A stretch of 64,000 nt of DNA, from contig CANGWB010000004.1 in the NCBI GenBank assembly GCA_947457465.1, forward strand, positions 1 to 64,000. The letters are read 5' to 3'. This DNA is from Chitinophagaceae bacterium (lineage in GTDB: Bacteria > Bacteroidota > Bacteroidia > Chitinophagales > Chitinophagaceae). The position numbers and the translations under genes are program-made. Position 1 is the stretch's first letter. Each line of letters opens with the position of its first letter. This document shows, in pieces, positions 56,659 through 64,000 of the stretch. Below the pieces are notes generated by a model. The model was not told where the DNA came from. It did not search any database and saw only the letters and a list, made by a program, of their open reading frames with translations.

Positions 56659-57270
56659 ATGGAGACAAATACCCGCATATTAGACTTTGCCGAATCGCTG
56701 TTCATGCAGCGGGGGATTCGCGCGGTTTCTATGGATGAGATCGCCGTGGGGTTGGGGATGAGTAAGAAGACCCTCTACCAGTATTTCGCGGACAAGGATG
56801 AGCTGGTGGATGCGGTGGTGGCCGCACATCTCGAGCGTATGCAGACCGATGCGAGGAAGTGGCGGGATCAGGCGCAGGATGCAGTGCATGAGATGTTCAT
56901 TACCATGGAGCAGATACAGCTGCACTTGTCGAACATGGACCCCATTTTACTTCATGATATGAAAAAATTTCATCCCCGTGCTTATCAGCGATTTCGCGAG
57001 CACAAGGATGTTTTTCTGTTTGAGTTGATCCGTGCCAATATGCAGTGGGGGATTAGGGAGGAACTCTATCGGTCCGATTTGGATATCGATGTGCTTTGCC
57101 GGTACCGGCTGGCTTCTATGATGCTTGCCTTCAATACCGACTTGTTTCCGCCCCAGCAATTCAATCTTGGCCTGCTCTGTCAAAACCTCTTGCAACATTT
57201 TGTTTTCGGTCTCGCTACCGAAAAAGGACATAAACGACTGATGAATTATTATGAAACTACATCTGCTTAA
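56659..57270 (+). CDS. TetR/AcrR family transcriptional regulator
   Basis: 203 residues. The N-terminal HTH (AVSMDEIAVGLGMSKKTLYQYFADKDELVDAVV, about 20-52) is typical. The C-terminal helical domain binds an unknown ligand. It heads the TolC-adaptor-RND operon and overlaps the TolC gene by 20 nt, so it likely represses its own operon through the palindrome upstream. Confidence 0.94.
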   Translation: METNTRILDFAESLFMQRGIRAVSMDEIAVGLGMSKKTLYQYFADKDELVDAVVAAHLERMQTDARKWRDQAQDAVHEMFITMEQIQLHLSNMDPILLHDMKKFHPRAYQRFREHKDVFLFELIRANMQWGIREELYRSDLDIDVLCRYRLASMMLAFNTDLFPPQQFNLGLLCQNLLQHFVFGLATEKGHKRLMNYYETTSA

Positions 57271-58675
57271 AGGACTCGTTGCGGCCAGTGTTTTATTCAT
57301 TGGCGGCAGTCGGGCACAATCCGATTCGATGCCGGGTAAACATGCGTTCACCCTGAAACAGGCGATCGACTACGCGCGTAAGAATAATGTACAGGTCAAG
57401 AATGCCTTGCTCGACATTCAGCGTCAGCAGCAGGTAAACCGGGAAGTAACGGCCATGGCCTATCCGCACCTCAATGCCAGCATCAGTACGGTCTTCAATC
57501 CGGGTATCGCCACCACGGTGTTGCCAAACTTCATCTCTCCTTCTACCTATCAGGTATTGATCAACGAGGGCGTTCGAAACGGAAGCGGCACGCCCATACA
57601 AATGCCGGCTGATTTCGGATTCATCGAGGCGCAATTCGGAACCCGTTACAGTGCCAATGCAGCTGTGAGTCTGAACCAGATACTATTCGACGGACAGGTA
57701 TTCGTCGGACTCCTCGCCCGAAAGGCCACCATCGAATTCGCAACACAGAACGCCGCCGTGACTGAAGAGATGATCGTCGCCAACGTGGCCAAAGTCTATT
57801 ATCAACTGGTGGTCAGCCGCACACAAGTCGAATTGATCGATTCCAACCTAGCGCTACTCGAAAAAAACCTGCGGGATACCCGCATCCTCTATGAAAATGG
57901 ATTTCGGGAAAAGTTGGACGTGGATAAAACTGAAGTACAACTATCCAATCTGCGCACCGAGCGCAATAAAGTGATGAATCAAGTCTCGAACGGTTATTAT
58001 GGTTTGAAACTGTTGATGGGTATGCGGGTGGCGGATGAGCTCATTCTCACCGACCGACTCGCTGAGTCTTTCGTGATGGAAGGAGCCTTACTGGCAGAGG
58101 CCTATAAATATGAGGAGCGTAAAGATTATCAATACGCACAGATCGGTAAACGTCTCAATGAATATAATCTGCGCCGATACAAACTCTCACAGATACCGAC
58201 TTTTTCATTGAGCGCCGTATACGCTAAGAATGCTCAGCGCAGCACGTGGAATTTTCTGGGTCGAGGTGATTGGTTCACGATCTCAAACATCAACTTGAAT
58301 CTGGCCGTACCGATCTTCAATGGATTTGTGACCAAATCCAGGATCCAACAAAGCCGTATCGAACTGCGCAAAACTGAAAATCAGATCGATGCCCTGAAAA
58401 ATTCGATCGACCGGGAAGTGGCATCTGCTAAAAATAATTTCACCAGTGCGTTGGAGCGACTCAATGTTCAACGTCGCAATCAATCACTGGCCGAACAAGT
58501 ATACCAGAACACCAAGAAGAAATACGAGATCGGAACCGGCTCACAGATTGAGATCAATGTGGCACAGACCGATCTCAAAGCGGCCCAAACAAATTATATC
58601 ACGGCGCTTTACGATGCAGTCATCTCCAAGATCGACTATCTGCAAGCAACCGGAAAACTCAGTCAAACCTTTTGA
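57251..58675 (+). CDS. TolC family outer-membrane efflux protein
   Basis: 474 residues with a signal peptide (LKGLVAASVLFIGGSRAQ). Two OEP repeats of long helices and beta strands are recognisable (FTLKQAIDYARKNNVQVKNALLDIQ; the second half with LRKTENQIDALKNSID and VYQNTKKKYEIGTGSQIEI). It forms the trimeric outer-membrane channel of the tripartite pump. It starts inside the end of the TetR gene. Confidence 0.94.
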   Translation: MKLHLLKGLVAASVLFIGGSRAQSDSMPGKHAFTLKQAIDYARKNNVQVKNALLDIQRQQQVNREVTAMAYPHLNASISTVFNPGIATTVLPNFISPSTYQVLINEGVRNGSGTPIQMPADFGFIEAQFGTRYSANAAVSLNQILFDGQVFVGLLARKATIEFATQNAAVTEEMIVANVAKVYYQLVVSRTQVELIDSNLALLEKNLRDTRILYENGFREKLDVDKTEVQLSNLRTERNKVMNQVSNGYYGLKLLMGMRVADELILTDRLAESFVMEGALLAEAYKYEERKDYQYAQIGKRLNEYNLRRYKLSQIPTFSLSAVYAKNAQRSTWNFLGRGDWFTISNINLNLAVPIFNGFVTKSRIQQSRIELRKTENQIDALKNSIDREVASAKNNFTSALERLNVQRRNQSLAEQVYQNTKKKYEIGTGSQIEINVAQTDLKAAQTNYITALYDAVISKIDYLQATGKLSQTF

Positions 58676-58695
58676 TCATCTACAATCCCCTTCAC

Positions 58696-59892
58696 ATGAA
58701 TCGTTTTTATTTTATTCTACTGGCCACTTTGTTGTTAGCCGCTTGTGGCGGATCGGAGCAATCCGGTGATCTCACCAAGTTGCAGTCACAGTTGGCTGAA
58801 TTAAAAAAGAAAAAAAGTTCGCTGGATACGGATATCCGTGCGCTAGAGGCTCAGATCGCTAAGCTGGATACGGCAGGTGCCCGTCAAGCTAGTAAGTTGG
58901 TATCGGTCGACTCGGTTCGCTACGGAACATTCAATCATTACATCGACCTGCAAGGAAAGATCGAGGCGGAGGGCATGGCCTATGTAGCCCCGAGCGGTAT
59001 GGGCGGACAGATCAAAGCGGTCTATGTAAAATTGGGCACGCCGGTCAGTAAGGGACAAATGATCCTGAAACTCGATGATGTAATCGCTCAACAACAGCTC
59101 ACTGCTGCACGCCAGCAATCCGGTCAACTTAAAACTCGTTTAGCCCAGGCTCAAACGATCTATGAGCGCTACCAAAATCTTTGGAAGCAGAACATCGGTG
59201 CGGAGATACAAGTGATCAACGCAAAGGCGGACGTCGACGCCCTGGCTGCTCAACTTCGTGCCGTAGAAGCACAAGTCGGAATGGCCGAGGAGCAAGTCAA
59301 TATGACCAATGTACGGGCCGCCATTTCCGGCATCATCGATGAAATGAATGTGAAAGTGGGCGAATTTTTCTCACCGCAATCAGCCGCTACACCCGGCGCC
59401 GGTATTCGTATTGTGAACAACAGTCAGCTGAAGGCCGTAACCTATGTTCCGGATAATTATGTAGCTCGTGTGCGAAAGGGAGATCCGGTAAAGGTCTTGG
59501 TGAACGAGATCGGTAAAGAGGCATTTGATTCACGCATCAATGTGATGAGTGCTTCGATCAATGCCAATACACGATCCTTTGTAGTCGAGGCGCCCTTATT
59601 CGCTGACCCCCTGCTGCGTGCCAACCAAACAGCTGTGGTTAAGATCCTGGATTACAACGCAGATAATGCGGTAAGTGTGCCGGTGAATCTGCTTCAGTCT
59701 GACGAGAAAGGAAAATATCTGTTTGTCGCCGAGAACGTAAAAGGACAATGGGTGGCTCGTCGACGCATTGTGCAACCCGGACAAGTATATGAGGGCTGGC
59801 AGGAAATTCTCAGCGGACTGAAAGCCGGTGAGCGTGTCGTGACCGATGGTTATCAATCCCTCTACGACGGACAATCCATCCGCACCTTCTGA
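58696..59892 (+). CDS. RND efflux periplasmic adaptor (membrane fusion protein)
   Basis: 398 residues from the ATG at 58696; the frame is open 8 codons further back into the TolC end. Lipoprotein signal (LLATLLLAACGGS), then a coiled-coil (KLQSQLAELKKKKSSLDTDI), a lipoyl/barrel-sandwich part (GKIEAEGMAYVAPSGMGGQIKAVYVKLGTPVSKGQ), a second hairpin and a beta-barrel end with GQVYEGWQEILSGLKAGERVVTDG. It bridges pump and TolC. Confidence 0.94.
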   Translation: MNRFYFILLATLLLAACGGSEQSGDLTKLQSQLAELKKKKSSLDTDIRALEAQIAKLDTAGARQASKLVSVDSVRYGTFNHYIDLQGKIEAEGMAYVAPSGMGGQIKAVYVKLGTPVSKGQMILKLDDVIAQQQLTAARQQSGQLKTRLAQAQTIYERYQNLWKQNIGAEIQVINAKADVDALAAQLRAVEAQVGMAEEQVNMTNVRAAISGIIDEMNVKVGEFFSPQSAATPGAGIRIVNNSQLKAVTYVPDNYVARVRKGDPVKVLVNEIGKEAFDSRINVMSASINANTRSFVVEAPLFADPLLRANQTAVVKILDYNADNAVSVPVNLLQSDEKGKYLFVAENVKGQWVARRRIVQPGQVYEGWQEILSGLKAGERVVTDGYQSLYDGQSIRTF

Positions 59893-59913
59893 TCCACCTA
59901 CTAAAACGATCCC

Positions 59914-62900
59914 ATGTCTCTTTCCAATAGAATACAGAAAGCCGTCCGCGAATTCAAACCAACCAGTTGGTCGATCGACAACCGGACCGCCATCTACATC
60001 ATTGCCATCCTTATCTCCTGGTGGGGCTACAATCGATTCATGACGCTTCCGAAGGAGCAGTTTCCGGATATCGTAGTACCAACGATTTCGGTAACTACTG
60101 TATACGTAGGAAATTCTCCTCAGGACATTGAAAATCTCGTCACCCGCCCGATCGAAAAGCAACTCAAAGGGATCAGCGGCGCAAGAGTCAATAAGATCCA
60201 GAGTACTTCTCAGACCGATTACAGCTTGATCGTGGTGGAGTTTGACACCGATGTAAAAACGGAGGTGGCCAAGCAAAAAGTAAAAGACGCGATCGATAAA
60301 TCAAAAAGTGATCTGCCTACCGATCTCACGCAGCAGCCCAATGTGCAGGAATTTGCTTTCAGTGAGGTGCCGATCATGTTCGTCAACGTAAGTGGTGATT
60401 ACGACGGAATCAAACTCAAGCAATACGCCGACAAACTGCAAGATCGATTCGAGGAATTATCAGAGATCACCCGCGCGGAGATTGTTGGAGCACCCGAACG
60501 AGAGATACAGGTACATGTCGATCCTTACAAAATGAATGCTGCTCGTATCAGTTTCATGGATATTGAAAATGCGATTGCAAGGGAAAACAATGATATTACC
60601 GGCGGACAGATCGAAGTGGGCGACATGCGTCGAACCCTGCGGGTACGCGGGCAATTCAAATCCGCCACCGATCTGCAAGACATCGTGGTTCGCAGTAGTG
60701 CCCGTGGTGCGAATGTATACCTGCGTGATATCGCCGAGATCCGTGATACGGTGAAAGAGCGCGAGAGCTTTGCCCGACTCGGCGGTAAAAACGTTGTAAC
60801 ACTCAACATCGTTAAGCGTGCCGGTGAAAATCTCATCAACACGGCCGATAAAGTAAAAGCAGTCGTTTCAGAAATGCAGGCAAACGAAGACCTGCCCCGC
60901 GACCTGATCGTGAATATCACCGGTGATCAGAGTAAGCAAACACGTACGTCTTTCAATGAGTTGATCAATACGATCGTGATCGGCTTCTTGCTCGTTTTGC
61001 TGATCCTCATGTTCTTCATGGGTGTGACCAATGCGTTCTTTGTAGCACTCAGTGTTCCGCTCAGTGTGTTTGTAGCGTTTCTTTTCTTGCCACTGGCGGA
61101 TAGCATTGTTGGCACTTCCGTCACGCTGAACTTCATCGTCCTCTTCGCTTTATTATTCGGACTGGGGATCATTGTAGATGATGCCATTGTAGTGATCGAG
61201 AATACGCACCGTATCTATGGGAACGGGAAATTGCCCATCATACAAAGTGCCAAAGAGGCCGCCGGGGAAGTATTCATTCCCGTATTGGCCGGTACTGCTA
61301 CCACACTGGCGCCCTTCTTCCCACTCTTATTTTGGAAGGGACTCATCGGAAAGTTCATGATCTACTTACCGACGATCCTGATCCTGACCTTGGCGGCATC
61401 CCTGATCGTTGCCTTCATTTTCAATCCGGTATTCGCCGTCAGCTTCATGAAGCCGGAAGGAGCAGAAAGAAGTTTGCCGCGTCAACGGATCTTCCGCAAT
61501 AAGTGGTTCTTGTCTGCATCGATTGCCGGTGTTTTGTTGCACCTGGTCGGATTTCATGGTACGGCGAACTTTTCTTTGATCCTCGCCGCATTGATGGTAT
61601 TTCATGTGTATTTCCTCAGTGATTGGATCCACGCATTCCAGGAGCGGTCACTTCCGCGTTTGATGGCCCGTTATGAAACGCTACTTCGCTGGGTCCTGAA
61701 AGGAAAGCGTCCTATTTATGCCCTGGCATCTTTGTTCGGATTGTTCATCATTGCTTTAACACTATTGATTCTTCGGGGCAACAAGACAACCTTCTTCCCC
61801 AGTGGCGATCCGAATTTTGTATATGTGTATCTGAAAATGCCTGTTGGTACTGATGTGAAGCACACCGATAGTGTGACGCGTGTATTGGAGCAGCGTGTTT
61901 ATAAAGTGCTGGAGACGGAAAAACCCGGAACCGAGGGTTCCATTGTAGAAAGCATTATTTCGAACGTTGCGGTGAGTGCGAATAATCCGCGTGATAATAA
62001 CCGTAGTGTACAATCTAATCTGGGGCGTATTCAAGTTTCTTTCGTGGAATTTGAAAAACGACATGGCAAGAGCACCATGCCTTTTAAGGATGAGATCCTT
62101 GCGGCGGTGCAGGGAATTCCGGGGGCACAGATAGAAGTGACTCAGGAAGATGCGGGTCCGCCTACCGACCCTCCTGTAAACATTGAGGTCGTAGGTGATG
62201 ATTTTGATAATATTCGTCTCGTAGCAACGCGTCTGTTGAACTATCTGGATACGAATCGTATTCCGGGTATTCAGAATCTGCAGCCGGATATCGATTTGAC
62301 TAATCCGGAGATCACCGTTCGTGTGGATCGCACCCGCGCCATGATGGAAGGTCTCAGTACCGGACAAGTTGGAATGGCATTGCGTACTGCATTATTCGGA
62401 AAAGAGGTCAGTAAGATAAAAGTGGGCGAGGATGAGTACAAGATCCAATTGCGCTATGCGGATGCACAACGAAACAATGTCACCGATTTGATGTCGATGC
62501 GTATGACGTTCATGGACATGAATACCATGCAGATTAAGTCGATTCCGCTCAGTACAGTCGCCAGTGTCGATTATACCAATTCGGCCGGCGCGGTGAAAAG
62601 AAAGAATGTTCGTCGAACCATTCAGTTGCAAAGCAGCGTGGCCGATCCGACACAAGTGGCGCCGATCAATCAGGCCTTGGCGGCACAGATCGCAACGTTC
62701 AAATTATTGGAACGCATTCCGTCCGATGTTGTCATTCGTCAAAGCGGACAAAGTGAACAGGAGCAGGAAACACAGGCGTTTCTGGGTGGAGCCATGCTCA
62801 TCGCGATGGGTATCATCTTCCTGATCTTGGTACTGCAATTCAACAGTTTAAGTAAACCATTCATCGTGATCACGGAGATCTTCTTCTCGATCATCGGGGT

Positions 62901-63459
62901 GTTGTTGGGTTATGCGCTGACGGGGATGACGGTAGCTACGATCATGACCGGTGTGGGTGTTGTTGGACTGGCCGGAATCGTGATTAAGAATGGAATCCTT
63001 CTCATTGAATTTACAGATGAATTGCGCGGCCGCGGTTATCGTACCCGTGAGGCAGCTATACAAGCTGGTAAGATCCGGATCATACCGGTATTGCTGACGG
63101 CTGTGGCTACGATTCTCGGATTGCTTCCGCTGGCTGTCGGATTTAATATCGATTTCGTGGGACTGCTTCAGGAATTCCGCCCGAATATTTTCTTCGGGGG
63201 TGATAGCGTGGTGTTCTGGGGACCGCTTAGCTGGACCATCATCTTCGGTCTGATCTTCTCCTTCTTCCTGACACTGGTGATGGTGCCCTGTATGTATCTG
63301 ATTGCGGAGCGGCTTCGTCGCCCGATGTCGAGGTTCTTCGGTACCCGATACGTGGCTTTGCTGGCATTCACCGGTCCCTTCTTCTTTATCCTGGTGGGCA
63401 TCATGTATGCGGTGCAGAAAGCCCGGGGTAAAAAAGTATGGATGGGGCAGCTTCGTTAA
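59914..63459 (+). CDS. RND family efflux pump permease
   Basis: 1181 residues, longer than AcrB (1049). First helix and porter domain: WWGYNRFMTLPKEQFPDIVVPTISVTTVY. TM4 carries the proton-relay Asp pair in GLGIIVDDAIVVIENTHR. A second set of helices (GAMLIAMGIIFLILVLQFNS, GVVGLAGIVIKNGILLIEF) closes the protein. Extra length comes from an added helical stretch between the two halves (about 520-600) and a C-terminal end of about 40 residues. The pump exports lipophilic compounds using the proton gradient; the substrate is unknown. Confidence 0.95.
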   Translation: MSLSNRIQKAVREFKPTSWSIDNRTAIYIIAILISWWGYNRFMTLPKEQFPDIVVPTISVTTVYVGNSPQDIENLVTRPIEKQLKGISGARVNKIQSTSQTDYSLIVVEFDTDVKTEVAKQKVKDAIDKSKSDLPTDLTQQPNVQEFAFSEVPIMFVNVSGDYDGIKLKQYADKLQDRFEELSEITRAEIVGAPEREIQVHVDPYKMNAARISFMDIENAIARENNDITGGQIEVGDMRRTLRVRGQFKSATDLQDIVVRSSARGANVYLRDIAEIRDTVKERESFARLGGKNVVTLNIVKRAGENLINTADKVKAVVSEMQANEDLPRDLIVNITGDQSKQTRTSFNELINTIVIGFLLVLLILMFFMGVTNAFFVALSVPLSVFVAFLFLPLADSIVGTSVTLNFIVLFALLFGLGIIVDDAIVVIENTHRIYGNGKLPIIQSAKEAAGEVFIPVLAGTATTLAPFFPLLFWKGLIGKFMIYLPTILILTLAASLIVAFIFNPVFAVSFMKPEGAERSLPRQRIFRNKWFLSASIAGVLLHLVGFHGTANFSLILAALMVFHVYFLSDWIHAFQERSLPRLMARYETLLRWVLKGKRPIYALASLFGLFIIALTLLILRGNKTTFFPSGDPNFVYVYLKMPVGTDVKHTDSVTRVLEQRVYKVLETEKPGTEGSIVESIISNVAVSANNPRDNNRSVQSNLGRIQVSFVEFEKRHGKSTMPFKDEILAAVQGIPGAQIEVTQEDAGPPTDPPVNIEVVGDDFDNIRLVATRLLNYLDTNRIPGIQNLQPDIDLTNPEITVRVDRTRAMMEGLSTGQVGMALRTALFGKEVSKIKVGEDEYKIQLRYADAQRNNVTDLMSMRMTFMDMNTMQIKSIPLSTVASVDYTNSAGAVKRKNVRRTIQLQSSVADPTQVAPINQALAAQIATFKLLERIPSDVVIRQSGQSEQEQETQAFLGGAMLIAMGIIFLILVLQFNSLSKPFIVITEIFFSIIGVLLGYALTGMTVATIMTGVGVVGLAGIVIKNGILLIEFTDELRGRGYRTREAAIQAGKIRIIPVLLTAVATILGLLPLAVGFNIDFVGLLQEFRPNIFFGGDSVVFWGPLSWTIIFGLIFSFFLTLVMVPCMYLIAERLRRPMSRFFGTRYVALLAFTGPFFFILVGIMYAVQKARGKKVWMGQLR

Positions 63460-63464
63460 TTTTG
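63457..63464 (+). promoter_or_regulatory. -7 box for the oxidoreductase gene, overlapping the pump stop codon
   Basis: TAATTTTG (TAnnTTTG) begins with the TAA stop of the RND gene and ends 4 nt before the next ATG, giving another near-leaderless arrangement. Confidence 0.45.
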
Positions 63465-63468
63465 CGAC

Positions 63469-64000
63469 ATGTTGAGGAAGCAAGAACCATTAGCGGATGT
63501 AGTGATCAAGTTTGCCGGTGATAGCGGGGACGGTATGCAATTGACCGGAACCCAGTTCACCAACAACACGGCCTTGCTTGGAATCGATCTGGCCACCTTC
63601 CCGGATTTCCCGGCTGAGATCCGTGCACCGCAAGGAACGGTTCCCGGTGTGAGTGGATTTCAACTCCGTTTCTCTTCCGACCGGGTGTTCACGCCCGGAG
63701 ATGCTTGTGATGTGCTGGTAGCTATGAATGCCGCCGCGCTCAAAGTGAATCTGAAATCGTTGAAGAAAGGCGGTAAGATCATTGTCAACATCGATGGTTT
63801 CGATGCGAAGAATCTCCGACTGGCTAATTATCCGGAAGGGGAGAATCCCTTGGAAAATGAGAGTCTGACTAATTATGAGGTGATCCGTATGGATGTCACC
63901 AAGATGACGCGCGAAGCGTTGAAGGAGATTCCACTCGGACAAAAAGAAAAGGACCGGGCCAAGAACATGTTCGTATTGGGCTTCCTGTATTGGATGTACA
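63469..64000 (+). CDS. 2-oxoacid:acceptor (ferredoxin) oxidoreductase alpha subunit, N-terminal part
   Basis: Begins at the ATG at 63469 and runs off the window after 177 codons without a stop. [21 protein letters not shown] is the start of the gamma domain that precedes the pyruvate/2-oxoglutarate synthase alpha part, followed by [23 protein letters not shown] and [14 protein letters not shown]. The family is KorA-like (2-oxoglutarate:ferredoxin oxidoreductase); the beta subunit should follow beyond the window. Confidence 0.9.
   Translation, partial: MLRKQEPLADVVIKFAGDSGDGMQLTGTQFTNNTALLGIDLATFPDFPAEIRAPQGTVPGVSGFQLRFSSDRVFTPGDACDVLVAMNAAALKVNLKSLKKGGKIIVNIDGFDAKNLRLANYPEGENPLENESLTNYEVIRMDVTKMTREALKEIPLGQKEKDRAKNMFVLGFLYWMY

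Overview
The window looks like a chromosomal segment from a member of the Bacteroidota, probably Chitinophagaceae or a close relative (inference). Supporting signs are SusC/SusD pairs, lipoprotein signals with Cys-Lys-Lys after the cleavage site, a type IX secretion C-terminal domain, TAnnTTTG-type promoter boxes, few Shine-Dalgarno sequences, the short ribosomal protein THX and a methionine synthase split into two genes. No rRNA, CRISPR array, prophage or intact insertion sequence was seen; there is one tRNA.

Layout. 1-5.7 kb: tail of an esterase, then rplM-rpsI-rpsB-tsf, pyrH, a coiled-coil membrane protein, HU and THX. 5.6-9.1 kb: exoA-DUF4286-pdxH on the minus strand, then a LOG-type protein, a SemiSWEET and a HAD phosphatase. 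9.1-19.1 kb: split metH, recR, a Big_5-type lipoprotein, a UvrD-like helicase-nuclease and an SRPBCC protein. 19.1-25.9 kb: a patchy region with a LuxR-type response regulator, a sensor protein that has lost its kinase core, a broken type IX cargo gene, a TPR protein, a CotH-like protein, a MazG-like pyrophosphohydrolase and a truncated DUF4382 lipoprotein. 25.9-43.0 kb: a TonB receptor and a transmembrane LuxR-type regulator, divergent from a polysaccharide utilization locus (SusC, SusD, two surface glycan-binding lipoproteins, two GH16 enzymes, one GH3) that reads as a beta-1,3-glucan (laminarin) system. 43.0-49.4 kb: prolyl oligopeptidase, tRNA-Arg(CCT), katG, and an ECF sigma cassette with two small membrane or envelope proteins. 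49.5-56.5 kb: minus-strand acyl-CoA ligase, serC-DUF1015-TPR, and DUF502-phospholipase C-like. 56.6-63.5 kb: a TetR-controlled RND efflux operon (TetR, TolC, adaptor, pump). 63.5 kb to the end: start of a 2-oxoacid:ferredoxin oxidoreductase alpha subunit.

The most unusual signal is not a gene. About a dozen gene ends carry imperfect palindromes built from degenerate words of roughly 7 nt (families TGAAGGR, GTTGAGR/GTTTAGR and GTAGAAR). Every word contains a stop triplet. The purine-rich arm almost always begins at or inside the stop codon of the gene, so that the last residues of several proteins are encoded by the repeat. One copy (21381-21450) is a perfect 24-bp hairpin followed by a T-run. 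They may act as combined translation-stop and transcription-end or mRNA 3'-end elements; I know of no description of them in this group. Other points of interest are near-leaderless promoters (recR, serC, the oxidoreductase, the Big_5 lipoprotein), an intrinsic terminator embedded in pdxH codons, a possible pseudoknot in the metH leader, and a TetR operator palindrome placed between -33 and -7 boxes.
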